Source: CAYWFP01 sp964457365 (GTDB lineage Bacteria; Planctomycetota; SZUA-567). From it: a DNA stretch of 33,797 nucleotides. Positions 1 to 8,519 of the stretch are shown in pieces. The stretch lies in contig CAYWFP010000036.1 in NCBI GenBank assembly GCA_964457365.1, positions 1-33,797 on the forward strand, in the 5' to 3' direction. Under the pieces are notes generated by a model. It was not told the DNA's origin, ran no database searches, and saw only the letters and a list, made by a program, of their open reading frames with translations. The translations under genes were made by a program, and so were the position numbers. The first letter of the stretch is position 1. Each line of letters begins with the position of its first letter.

Positions 1-2
1 AC

Positions 3-239
3 CGCCTCCGCCGGCATGGGGAACTTCTCCCCGAATACGTCCAGCAGGCCGTCGCGTCGGCAAAAATCCGGGAATGGATTGCTGAGAGGGCATCTGTGGC
101 TGTTTTTCGGGTTTTCGAAGCCATCTATTTCGGCTGCAGACGTCTTTACATGGCTTTCCGACGAATCAACACGCATTTTCTCTCAGCTTCCGTCTCGCAG
201 CCGGCCGCAACAGCGGACGACTTGCTTTGGGCCGCGTAG
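3..239 (+). CDS. 3' end of an unrecognised protein gene (truncated by window edge)
   Basis: An open frame enters from the left edge and stops at TAG 237-239, giving about 78 residues of what looks like a genuine C-terminus. The residue mix is balanced: a helix-like stretch (ELLPEYVQQAVASAKIREW) is followed by aromatic and basic residues (YFGCRRLYMAFRRIN). No start is needed, because the gene begins outside the window. A rival ATG frame at 16-264 has a serine/arginine-rich composition typical of a shadow frame. I do not recognise the family. A short inverted repeat (GACG-GAGG-CGTC, about 243-254) follows the stop and could be a weak terminator. Confidence 0.45.
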   Translation, partial: RLRRHGELLPEYVQQAVASAKIREWIAERASVAVFRVFEAIYFGCRRLYMAFRRINTHFLSASVSQPAATADDLLWAA

Positions 240-263
240 TTTTGACGGAGGCGTCTTGTATTA

Positions 264-419
264 ATGATTGTCTGTGTTGTCATAGTAATGTCGCCCTCGA
301 TTCATGCGGCCGATAACGATGAAATTAAAAAATTTCTGGTAGATTCCTCCGAATTAAGTAAACTGTCCCCGGAACTATCCCTGTCCCCGGAACTATCCCA
401 ACGACGACGGAACGGTTGA
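264..419 (+). pseudogene. Start of a small secreted-protein gene running into a dispersed repeat
   Basis: ATG 264 opens a frame with a signal-peptide-like start: a hydrophobic run (MIVCVVIVMSPSIHA) then a charged stretch (ADNDEIKKFL). At about 336 it enters the dispersed REP-like repeat and is read as VDSSELSKLSPELSLSPELS before TGA at 417-419. The last part is therefore translated repeat DNA, not native protein. Beyond the other end of the repeat-bounded segment, an open frame at 1745-1801 (EAYLKNIGRGLWSVESNQ, then TAA) could be the lost 3' end. The signal peptide and the repeat boundary are seen directly; interruption of one original gene is inference. Confidence 0.3.
336..376 (+). repeat. 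REP-like dispersed repeat, copy 1
   Basis: This 41-bp sequence begins TCTRGTAGATTCCTCCGAAT and ends in CTGTCCCCGGAACT. The 37 bp from 340 to 376 are identical to the inverted copy at 1705-1741 and to the direct copy at 33626-33662. It is followed by a partial tandem echo (CTGTCCCCGGAACT at about 381-394). CTGTCCCCGGAA motifs of this kind are known around REP-associated (Y1/RAYT) transposases in many environmental genomes. No such transposase is visible in this window. Confidence 0.8.
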
Positions 420-441
420 AATCGGGACGGAAAAGGGTAGA

Positions 442-567
442 ATGATCTTCCCTCAAGGGGTGGGCCTCCGAGACCTTGCCAAGAATCGTGGTTTGCCCCT
501 ATTTTACAGATTCAAACGCTCCGTTTCGAGAGTCGAAGGCAAGGGCCTCGTGAATAATGCGGGTTAA
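442..567 (+). CDS. Possible small ORF or gene remnant, 41 aa, unrecognised
   Basis: ATG 442 lies six bases after an AAGGG motif and reads to TAA 565-567. The product contains FPQGVGLRDLAKNRGLPLFY and then a basic stretch (RFKRSVSRVEGKG). The frame stays open upstream almost to the repeat at 376, so it may be the tail of a gene whose start was lost at the repeat junction. No family is recognised. Confidence 0.2.
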   Translation: MIFPQGVGLRDLAKNRGLPLFYRFKRSVSRVEGKGLVNNAG

Positions 568-724
568 TAAATTGTTTTTCGATAACTATGACCGCATTAA
601 TCTAAAACTCTTTTGATTCACAATGCACAGGGAAGATGGCAGACTGTATGGTGCCGACTTGATTTCACCAAGACCGTCTTCATCCAAAAGTCGAAATGTT
701 CGCACTTCGTACACGCGGGTTAGC

Positions 725-1414
725 ATGAAATTAAACCGACGTTGTCGAAAAACTCAAATGAACCTTGCGCTTGGAGTGCTGTTATGGTTAATCGCGGGGG
801 CGGGGTGGTTTGTTTTCGGAGGGGGAAGGGCGCTTGTTCTCGACTGGCGCATGGCGCGGGTTGAAGCGGCGCTACGAAAAGCGAACCCGGAGTGGAAAGG
901 AAGCTTTGTTGGGTTAAATCCATTTCGAGGAGCCAGTCGACCTGATTTCAGCTATATGCTTCGAAATAAAGAGTTCCTCTACCGGTACCTTTTCTTCATG
1001 CCGTATTCGATTGAAGTCAATGGAGCCAACCTTGCCGACTTGTCTCCTTTACAAGGCTTATGTGTTGAACGTCTTGAGGTACACAGCAAACAGTTCAAGG
1101 ATCTGACGCCATGTAGACATATTCATATGAATGCACTGAACCTGAGCGGGACAAGCGTAACTGATCTTGAACCCCTTCGGGGCATGCAAGTGAAGGCAAT
1201 CATCCTATCAAATACGCCTGTATCCTATTTGTCTCCGCTCAAAGATTCGCCACTGCAAGAAATCTACCTATGCAATACACAAGTTGGCGATCTAACTCCA
1301 CTAAAGGGCAAACAGATTGGTATTGATATCACCAACACTCCCGCGGCGAGGAAGCCACTGCCGGACTGGCTGATTGAGCAGCAAAAAAAGGGGAAAGCCT
1401 TCATCAAACAGTGA
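725..1414 (+). CDS. Membrane-anchored leucine-rich-repeat protein
   Basis: The frame is open from 623, but ATG 725 is preferred because it gives a classic signal anchor: a basic start (MKLNRRCRKTQ), then a hydrophobic helix (LALGVLLWLIAGAGWFVF). The result is a protein of 229 residues. From about residue 95 on it has four or five LRR units of roughly 22 residues with the pattern L-x-L-SGTxVTDLxPLxGM, for example at 1138-1190 and 1195-1300. This dense 'NTPVxDLxPLKG' style is typical of extracytoplasmic LRRs in Planctomycetes, Verrucomicrobia and Lentisphaerae, often fused to kinases or sulfatase-like domains. Here the LRR stands alone. The likely location is inner membrane with the LRR outside; the ligand is unknown. 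Base composition is lower in GC than the glycan cluster, consistent with transfer. Confidence 0.7.
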   Translation: MKLNRRCRKTQMNLALGVLLWLIAGAGWFVFGGGRALVLDWRMARVEAALRKANPEWKGSFVGLNPFRGASRPDFSYMLRNKEFLYRYLFFMPYSIEVNGANLADLSPLQGLCVERLEVHSKQFKDLTPCRHIHMNALNLSGTSVTDLEPLRGMQVKAIILSNTPVSYLSPLKDSPLQEIYLCNTQVGDLTPLKGKQIGIDITNTPAARKPLPDWLIEQQKKGKAFIKQ

Positions 1415-1704
1415 CGACGTCCTGCGCTCTGACAAACCATTACTTTCCCACATTAATTCCCACTCTGGCTCGTAGCTCAATATCTTTGCAGACTGTTGCG
1501 TCTTTTGAGCTTGAACAGTTGAATTGGCAGCGGTTTTACCTTTTTCTTTACCCTTGCCAGGTAGAGGAATTTCTGGGATATCCAGGTCGACCTGTGGAAT
1601 GCTCAGCGGGGACCACTTGCGAGGGATAATTTTGACGCGATTTCGTCCATTATCGCTTTTTGAAGCACCCATCGGCTTAACATCTGTGCGGCGTTCGGAC
1701 GTCC
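1415..1704. other. Segment without a convincing gene
   Basis: Minus-strand ATG 1672 opens a 123-codon frame (start MGASKSDNGRNRVKIIPRKW) that runs 114 bp into the 3' end of the LRR gene and lacks a good ribosome-binding site. Its first 80 codons are lysine- and proline-rich and could be a decayed gene. Plus-strand frames here look like noise. I see no RNA gene or promoter. Confidence 0.3.
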
Positions 1705-1745
1705 AGTTCCGGGGACAGTTTACTTAATTCGGAGGAATCTACTAG
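1705..1745 (-). repeat. REP-like dispersed repeat, copy 2 (inverted)
   Basis: This is the exact reverse complement of copy 1 over 37 bp (1705-1741). The next four bases match copy 3 at 33622-33625 better than copy 1: CTAG here and in copy 3, CTGG in copy 1. It closes the segment that begins at 336. Confidence 0.8.
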
Positions 1746-1819
1746 AAGCATACTTGAAAAATATCGGACGAGGTTTGTGGAGTGTAGAAAGTAATCAATA
1801 AGCCATGTTGGCAAAATAG

Positions 1820-2878
<1,059 letters not shown>

Positions 2879-2969
2879 GCGTGCTCCTCGACGGTGACGA
2901 CAAACAGTTTACGCCACGCGTTATAGCAAACATGGATAAAAAAGCAAGCAAAGACGATGCCGTAAAAAA

Positions 2970-3806
2970 TCAGAGGCGCTTTCGCAACAACAACCGAAAT
3001 GCAGTTGTCCAACCGAGCATGCAATAAATGCTCTGGAAAAGTCGCGTGCAAGCGAAAGCTTCGCGAGCCAACGAGATGATCTCGCAGCCTTGGGCCTCCG
3101 CTGTCGCAACCAGACAATCCTCATGAAGGCCTTCACTCGCATGCGTTTCGGCGGCAGCAGCGCATTGCCAAGCCTTGGCCTCTCTGCCTCGAGCCAAACC
3201 CAAGCGCCAGCCGATGCGTGAAAACCAGAGCTGCGGTGAAGAAAGTAACGTATAGAGATGGTCATCGAATTTGCGCGCCAAGATAGCGATTACAGAAACG
3301 CGGCGTGGCTCTATAACGTAGAGCCATGCGTCGGGGTAAAGGCGATCGATGGCGAGACGAAGAAGCGCCTCCGGATCGTGAATGTGATGCAGACTACCGA
3401 GATAAATAACGTCGAACTTCTCCGAGGAGCGAAGGTATGCGGCAATCTCGGCCACTACGAATTCAATGTGATCGTTTCCAGCAAACGTTTCGCGCGCGTG
3501 CGCGATCTCGCTTGCAGAAAGGTCGACTCCGACCACACGGCCGAAACCGGCCTCCAGCAACTTTCCGGTATGCGTACCTGCACCGCATAGCGCTTCGAGT
3601 GCGGTCGCTTGGCTTGGATCGGGGAAGCAACTGGCGATACGGGCGATGTCTTCGCGCATGCACTGATGCATACGAAGACTCGAATGCCTACGCTTGAGCC
3701 CAGCACGAAAGACCTCGAGATACTCGTCTTGATGATAATCCGTATTGGCGTCAATCGTCTGTTGTCCGGCATCCTGATCGAAAAGGGCGTTGTTCGGGTC
3801 AGTCAT
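2970..3806 (-). CDS. Class I SAM-dependent methyltransferase
   Basis: The frame is open from 3827, but ATG 3806 (MTDPNNALFDQD) has a good AGAGGA ribosome-binding site six bases upstream and gives 278 residues. Motif I is LEALCGAGTHTGKLLEAGFG followed by VVGVDLS, the usual SAM pocket and acidic ribose-binding residue. FDVIYLGSLHHIHDPEALL is the motif IV/post-motif region of Methyltransf_11/25-type enzymes. The C-terminal 100 residues are family-specific and of unknown role. Its place between a GT4 and an epimerase gene suggests methylation of a sugar in the surface glycan, or of a nucleotide-sugar precursor. The acceptor cannot be told from sequence. Confidence 0.8.
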   Translation of the reverse strand: MTDPNNALFDQDAGQQTIDANTDYHQDEYLEVFRAGLKRRHSSLRMHQCMREDIARIASCFPDPSQATALEALCGAGTHTGKLLEAGFGRVVGVDLSASEIAHARETFAGNDHIEFVVAEIAAYLRSSEKFDVIYLGSLHHIHDPEALLRLAIDRLYPDAWLYVIEPRRVSVIAILARKFDDHLYTLLSSPQLWFSRIGWRLGLARGREAKAWQCAAAAETHASEGLHEDCLVATAEAQGCEIISLAREAFACTRLFQSIYCMLGWTTAFRLLLRKRL

Positions 3807-3878
3807 CGCTACTCCTCTGGACTTCACTCAACCGACTTTAATAGTGGCGGGTGCTTTGGGATACTACTGCCAATCGTA

Positions 3879-5105
3879 TTAATCCTGCATTAATTTCACT
3901 ACATGTTCACGCAGAGTTGCTGATACCACGGGAAGATCGAAACAGCGTTTCGCCACGGCGTGACCACCCGCTCCGATACTTTTGCGTTCCTCCGGCGAAG
4001 CCAGCGCGCGTCCGAGCGCCGTAGCGATCTCGTCGCTCCCGGTCGCGGCCGAGACCAACAGCGCGCTCTCGCCGTGCTTCAGATAACGCGGCACTTCACC
4101 AACCTCCGAAGCCAGAACGAGCCGCCCCGAGGCGAGAAATTCGCTCAGTTTGGTCGAGAGGCCCGAACGGCTCCAGATGCCTTCGCGACGGATGTTCAGG
4201 AGTACTGCCGATTCACCAATTGCCGCGCGTACCGCTTCGTTGGGCACGAATCCCCGCCAATCGATTCGTTCCTCAATACTTTGCATTGTTGCTTGTCGCT
4301 TGAGCGCATCGATTCGTTCGGCCGCACGCGCGTTATTCCCGAGGAAGACCGCCTGATAAAGCACGCCGCGATTTGCGAGCAGACCGAAGGCGTCGATCAG
4401 GTTCTCCATCTCGTCCTGCTCGCCGAAGGCGCCGGCATAAAGAACGGTCGGGAATTCCGTCTGTATTTCGGGCGGGGCCTGCCAAGCGTCGCAGTCGATA
4501 ATCGTCGGCACGAGATGCACGCGCGCAGGATTGTCGACCAACACGCGATACTTGTCGGCAAGATAATGGGAAATGGCGAATATAGCATCTGCCATGCGCG
4601 GACAGTACGTGTCCGCCAAACGTGCATTCCAACCGAATACGCGGCGCGAAAGCGACCGCGGCCCCGTCGAGACGAGTTCCAGCCGTTCGTCTTCGTAGGC
4701 CTGGATGGTTTTGACGCCGAGTGATCGCGCCAGGCGCGTCAGCGGCCAGGTGTCGTAGAAGCTGAGATTGTTGAAAAGGACGATATCGAGTCGCCCCTCC
4801 CGCCTACGCTGCTTGATCAATTGACGTAGCGATGCCACCGCGCGCAGTTTTTCGCCGATCACGCCGAATCCGCGACCGCGCGCGACTGTGCCGCTGACGT
4901 AATCGAATGGCGCGCCCCCGATCTCGCCACGGACTTGCAGCGTCTCGGGCGGCGCGACACCCAGAGCGTGCTCGTTCCAGATCTCGACCGCGACGCCAGC
5001 GTGCAGAAACGCCTGGACCAGACGTCGCAAACGCAACGTATTACCCGCGCCGCCGGGCAGGTCCGATAGAGTAACGATGGCCAGGTACGGTTGCTGCGAG
5101 GTCAC
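3879..5105 (-). CDS. GT4-family (GT-B fold) glycosyltransferase
   Basis: The frame is open to 5267, but the upstream part is a shadow of the acyltransferase gene. GTG 5105 is chosen because its last two bases overlap that gene's TGA (5102-5104), typical translational coupling, and because homologous-looking sequence starts there (VTSQQPYLAIVTLSDLPGG). The product is 408 residues. The N-terminal GT-B half begins with a hydrophobic strand and a glycine-rich turn (LSDLPGGAGNTLRLRRL). The donor-binding half has FPTVLYAGAFGEQDEMENL, then KLSEFLASGRLVLASEVGEV and a HGESALLV segment typical of GT4 enzymes. It probably adds one residue to the repeat unit at the inner-membrane face. Donor and linkage are not predictable. 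Confidence 0.85.
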   Translation of the reverse strand: MTSQQPYLAIVTLSDLPGGAGNTLRLRRLVQAFLHAGVAVEIWNEHALGVAPPETLQVRGEIGGAPFDYVSGTVARGRGFGVIGEKLRAVASLRQLIKQRRREGRLDIVLFNNLSFYDTWPLTRLARSLGVKTIQAYEDERLELVSTGPRSLSRRVFGWNARLADTYCPRMADAIFAISHYLADKYRVLVDNPARVHLVPTIIDCDAWQAPPEIQTEFPTVLYAGAFGEQDEMENLIDAFGLLANRGVLYQAVFLGNNARAAERIDALKRQATMQSIEERIDWRGFVPNEAVRAAIGESAVLLNIRREGIWSRSGLSTKLSEFLASGRLVLASEVGEVPRYLKHGESALLVSAATGSDEIATALGRALASPEERKSIGAGGHAVAKRCFDLPVVSATLREHVVKLMQD

Positions 5106-5722
5106 GCCGGACGGGTCTCCCGTTTGATCTCTCCGGCCACGCGCGCGGGCATACCGGCGGCAATAGCATAAGGCGGAATCTCGCCGGTAACGACCGCGCC
5201 CGCGGCGATGACGGCACCTTGACCGATATGTGCCCCCTTCAAGACCATAGCCCGTGCGCCAAGCCACACGTCATCTTCGATACAGACCGGTGCGGTACCG
5301 ACGCTGGCCAGATCATTCTGATTGCGCAGGTTTGGATCGAGTGGATGAAAATCGGTATCGTACACGGCAGCGTCGGCGCCGAGGAAGACCCGCGCGCCGA
5401 TCTCGATCTTCTTCCAGGCGTAGAGGATATTGCCCGAAAGCCGCGCGCCGTTGCCAATGGTCAGCACTGCTCCGGGACGATCCGCCGCAAGCACTGTCGG
5501 ATGAATGATGCCGGCGGGATTCTCGGTCAGGCTGTTGTAGATCGTCACGTCGGCGCCAAGCTTGATGCGTGCGTCGGCCTTACGGCGAATAATCGGTGCC
5601 GAACAAATCGTCAAGTCCGGGCCGAATTCGACACCGTAGCTTCTGAGCACCGCGCGCGCCCATAAGCCGCCCCATTTCCAGCGAAGACGTCGCGCGATAT
5701 ATATAGCTCCCCGCAAGATCAT
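5102..5722 (-). CDS. Left-handed beta-helix (hexapeptide) O-acyltransferase
   Basis: This 206-residue protein is built of hexapeptide repeats ([LIV]-G-x-x-x-x), seen in IKLGADVTIYNS, LTIGNGARLSGN, IEIGARVFLGADAAVYDTDF and VWLGARAMVLKGAHIGQGAVIAAGAVV. It ends IPPYAIAAGMPAR, the usual coil of maltose/galactoside-type acetyltransferases. The catalytic-type histidine lies in YDTDFHPLDP. Its likely role is acetyl-CoA-dependent O-acetylation of a sugar in the surface polysaccharide. A hydrophobic, basic N-terminus (MILRGAIYIARRLRWKWGG) may touch the membrane. The ATG overlaps the stop of the upstream GT2 gene as ATGA (5719-5722), and its own stop overlaps the next gene, so the three are tightly coupled. 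Confidence 0.88.
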   Translation of the reverse strand: MILRGAIYIARRLRWKWGGLWARAVLRSYGVEFGPDLTICSAPIIRRKADARIKLGADVTIYNSLTENPAGIIHPTVLAADRPGAVLTIGNGARLSGNILYAWKKIEIGARVFLGADAAVYDTDFHPLDPNLRNQNDLASVGTAPVCIEDDVWLGARAMVLKGAHIGQGAVIAAGAVVTGEIPPYAIAAGMPARVAGEIKRETRPA

Positions 5723-6507
5723 TTGCGCTCCCGCTTATGTCGCTCGAGATCCCAGAGAATCGCTTGAATGCAGAATGGATAAAAGGAAATCATCGCGTTC
5801 AGGATCAAGCCCCGCCAGCCGTCGCGGAATCCCTGCTTGATCAGCATGCGCCCGAAAAAGCGCGTCAACGGCTTGAGCATCAACGTGCGTGGAGAGAAAC
5901 GAACGCCCCGTTCATGAAAAACCATGGCTTCGTTCATCGCGTATTTCCAGAGGGTGCGATGAATAAACTGCTGTACCTCGTGATAAGCAATCACCTCGGT
6001 CGCGAGTTCCTCGCGCGCGGGAAGGGTAAGAATCTCTCCATGAACAGGCGCCTGGCTGTGCAGATCCTGCCAGCGCCAATTCCTGTCCCAGGCGTCGGCA
6101 CGAAAAAAACGCAGTTGATCGCTGACGAACCAGCCGCCATGACGCACCCACGCGCCGAAGAAAACCAACTTGCGGGCGAAACGGACGCCGGCATAGCGCC
6201 CCTCTTCCGCGACGGCGCGCAGACGCTTGCCGAGTTCGGGATGGATGCGCTCATCGGCATCGAGGCGCATGAGCCAGTCGCATTTTGCTGCCTGGAAACC
6301 GATAAGATCGAGTTCGTTGATATTGCCGTCCCTGCTTCGTGCCTCGACGACCCGTGCGCCGGCTTCGCACGCGATAATGGCGGTCCTGTCCGTGCTGCCG
6401 TCATTCACGACCACGATCTCGTCGGCGAAACCGTGCAGGCTTTCCAAACACGCCGGCAGATTCGCTTCTTCGTTCTTCGCTTTGATGCAGGCGGTGATGG
6501 TGGCCAT
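5719..6507 (-). CDS. GT2-family glycosyltransferase (WaaE/KdtX-like)
   Basis: The protein has 262 residues. The GT-A nucleotide-sugar fold starts at once (ITACIKAKNEEANLPACLES), followed by EIVVVNDGSTDRT and the metal-binding LMRLDADERI motif. HGGWFVSDQLRFFR and the late aromatic, basic C-terminus resemble the LPS-core beta-1,4-glucosyltransferase WaaE group. In that family the enzyme transfers a hexose to a lipid-linked or core acceptor at the inner membrane. Position inside the glycan operon fits, but the actual acceptor is inferred only from context. It is 49 bp downstream of the GT4 gene and overlaps the acyltransferase gene by 4 nt. Confidence 0.85.
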   Translation of the reverse strand: MATITACIKAKNEEANLPACLESLHGFADEIVVVNDGSTDRTAIIACEAGARVVEARSRDGNINELDLIGFQAAKCDWLMRLDADERIHPELGKRLRAVAEEGRYAGVRFARKLVFFGAWVRHGGWFVSDQLRFFRADAWDRNWRWQDLHSQAPVHGEILTLPAREELATEVIAYHEVQQFIHRTLWKYAMNEAMVFHERGVRFSPRTLMLKPLTRFFGRMLIKQGFRDGWRGLILNAMISFYPFCIQAILWDLERHKRERK

Positions 6508-6556
6508 GTCGATCGCGTTCCATGTGCATACATGTAATGCAGAGTCGTCGTTATGG

Positions 6557-7744
6557 TTATGCTATTTCGAGTTTTCTGTCCAGCGCCTGGCGATAGAAAT
6601 CAGCATAGGCGCGGCACATCGCCTTGAGCGAAAAACACTCGAGTACCCGCACGCGTCCGGCTTTTCCCATGCGCTCACGCAGAGACGGATCAGTCAACGC
6701 GTTCAATCTTTCGGCCCAAGTGTTCCATTCGCCGCTGGGGCAGATGAAACCGGTCTCGCTGTCGACGACGATCTCGTGAATGGCACTGCCGGCGGCCCCC
6801 AGGACAGGTAATTCGCACGCCATCGCCTCGGGAAAGACGCGGCCGAACGGTTCGTTGAGACTTAGATGCACGAGCAGATCGAGTTGACGGTAAGTACGCG
6901 GCATATCATCAACGGGACCGAAAAACTTTACATACTCCTCACTTCCCTCCGCCGCGAGCATTTGGCGAATCGTCGCGGTCAGGTCATCCTCGCCTGTGCT
7001 TTTGCCAAAAAAAACAAAGGTGATCTCTATTTTTGCTTCGCGGCAGACGCGAACCAGCGGCACGATGTCCTCGGGGCGTTTGAGCGGATCAATCCGCCCT
7101 ACGATACCGGCGAGCAGGGAATCGCCTCGACGCAACGGAGCGAAGCGCGGGTCCGCTTCGTCTTCACCGGGCACAAACGCCTCCGTGTCGATTCCGTTGT
7201 AGATGACGCCCTGGAGGTGAGGATGATTGCCCATTCGTTCGGTCAGATCCCGCTGCACGTATTCCGATATGGCTACGCAGCCCGCCGAAGCGCGGTAGCA
7301 TGAACGAAACGCCCAGGCTTGGAAGCGGTCCTTGATCGGGTTGCGCGACCTGCCCGGCGCGGTTTCTCCTCGCGAGCGGTTGATAGCATCGCGCATCGTG
7401 ATAACATAGGGCTTGCCGCTGCGAATCGCCAGCAACCGGGCGGCGAACATGTGGGCGTGCGTGTGGATCAGATCGATTTCCTGTTCTCCGGCGATGCGCG
7501 CGGCCCGGGTCAATGCTCGGAGGAATTGCCGGGGAGAATGGCGGAGGCCCGCCGGATACTCGTCGATCAGCGTGATGCCGGCCGCCTCGAGTTCCTCCCG
7601 GGCCTGCGGGGCATTGGAGTACTTGCCGACGACGATGCCGTCGATGTCGTGCCACCGCTTCAAACCGCAGATCAAGCTGGAAATGGAGAAGGCCGCGCCA
7701 TAGCCGTAGGGCGGTATGAGTCCAGCCAGGTGAAGAATTTTCAC
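6557..7744 (-). CDS. GT4-family glycosyltransferase
   Basis: The 395-residue protein begins MKILHLAGLIPPYGYGAAFS, a typical GT4 N-terminus with a glycine-rich acceptor loop. The donor half has AGIVGRIDPLKRPEDIVPLV, then the E-x7-E signature in EPFGRVFPEAMACELPVLGA, so both glutamates of the retaining GT4 site are present. The start is a GTG (7742-7744) overlapping the TGA of the upstream methyltransferase gene (GTGA), which indicates translational coupling. It probably acts on a lipid-linked glycan intermediate in the cytoplasm. Sugar specificity is unknown. Confidence 0.9.
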   Translation of the reverse strand: MKILHLAGLIPPYGYGAAFSISSLICGLKRWHDIDGIVVGKYSNAPQAREELEAAGITLIDEYPAGLRHSPRQFLRALTRAARIAGEQEIDLIHTHAHMFAARLLAIRSGKPYVITMRDAINRSRGETAPGRSRNPIKDRFQAWAFRSCYRASAGCVAISEYVQRDLTERMGNHPHLQGVIYNGIDTEAFVPGEDEADPRFAPLRRGDSLLAGIVGRIDPLKRPEDIVPLVRVCREAKIEITFVFFGKSTGEDDLTATIRQMLAAEGSEEYVKFFGPVDDMPRTYRQLDLLVHLSLNEPFGRVFPEAMACELPVLGAAGSAIHEIVVDSETGFICPSGEWNTWAERLNALTDPSLRERMGKAGRVRVLECFSLKAMCRAYADFYRQALDRKLEIA

Positions 7745-8484
7745 ACGGAGTCCTCCGTGGCCGAACGCAGCGCGTAGATCGCGTTGCCGCAGGTGTACTC
7801 ATCCCAGCCGTTCCGGGTGGTGCTCAGATACGACACGCGCCGCAGCACCGGGTGGACCAGGCTGCGCAGCCAGGCGAAGGTGCCGCTCCACGCCGTGCGT
7901 CGGGCGCCGAAGGTCTTCTCGGCGACCGCCCAGCCGGTAACCTCGAAATGGTGCTCGACCAGCCAGCAGGGCAGGATGGTGATATGCCCGGTCGCGTGGA
8001 TATGCTCGGGTGAGAAATGATAGAAGATGCCGCGCCGCCAGAATTTCTGCCGCGAGTCGTAATCGAGCAGATTCGGCAGCGCCACGATCAGGACGCCTCC
8101 GGGCCGCAGCAGTTGCCGGCATTCGCGCAGAAAACCCCGCGGGTTTTCGACGTGTTCGATAATGTCGATAGCGACGATCAGATCGTACGGCCCGGGAAAC
8201 GCTTCGGCGAAAGGCGTATTCAAATCGACGGCCATGGGTACGACTTCCGGGACGGCCCAGCCTTTCAGGTCGAAATCGTTGGCAGTCACTTTATAGCCGG
8301 CATCCAACAGGCGGCGCGTAAACGCACCGTGCCCGGCGCCGAGATCCAATGCCCGGCCCGACTTCGGCGCAACGCGCTGGCATACTGCCCAACAGGTCTC
8401 GTGCGTCTCTAGGGAAGCAAAGACGGAGATGCCTTTGTACTGCTGCACCGCTTCCTGTGAACGTTGGCGTATGGGATCGGTCAT
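7741..8484 (-). CDS. Class I SAM methyltransferase, tandem copy B
   Basis: This 247-residue protein has SAM motif I (ALDLGAGHGAFTRRLLDAGY), an acidic motif II (VTANDFDLKGW), and a UbiG-like post-core (YDLIVAIDIIEHVENPRGFL, LLRPGGVLIVALPN). It is clearly paralogous to the gene at 8520-9254. The two share the same length, the same segment order and near-identical stretches such as DYDSRxKFWRRGI, HITILPCWLVEHHFE and GWDEYTC. Such methyltransferases modify sugars or pathway intermediates in surface glycan loci. It overlaps the GT4 gene by 4 nt and lies 35 bp after its paralogue. Confidence 0.85.
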   Translation of the reverse strand: MTDPIRQRSQEAVQQYKGISVFASLETHETCWAVCQRVAPKSGRALDLGAGHGAFTRRLLDAGYKVTANDFDLKGWAVPEVVPMAVDLNTPFAEAFPGPYDLIVAIDIIEHVENPRGFLRECRQLLRPGGVLIVALPNLLDYDSRQKFWRRGIFYHFSPEHIHATGHITILPCWLVEHHFEVTGWAVAEKTFGARRTAWSGTFAWLRSLVHPVLRRVSYLSTTRNGWDEYTCGNAIYALRSATEDSV

Positions 8485-8519
8485 GGTGGCCCTGCCTATT
8501 TTGCCAATAACTTATTGTT

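Larger units (their letters stand above)
336..1745. mobile_element. Repeat-bounded 1.4 kb segment carrying an LRR gene (possible non-autonomous cassette)
   Basis: The segment is bounded by perfect 37-bp (about 41-bp with one mismatch) inverted copies of the dispersed repeat at 336-376 and 1705-1745. Inside are a possible 41-codon ORF, an LRR protein gene and about 290 bp without a convincing gene. No transposase or integrase is encoded, and there is no clear target-site duplication: the flanks read CTGG on the left and CTAG on the right. It could be a cassette moved in trans by a RAYT-type enzyme, or two independent repeat insertions that happen to face each other. Confidence 0.35.

Noticed and set aside
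1301..1672. 123-codon minus-strand ORF overlapping the LRR gene
   Set aside because: It lacks a ribosome-binding site, overlaps a better gene at its 3' end and matches no family. At most it is a remnant.
3258..4724. Plus-strand frames within the minus-strand operon (for example 3960-4724)
   Set aside because: They overlap well-supported methyltransferase and GT4 genes and have no motif of their own.
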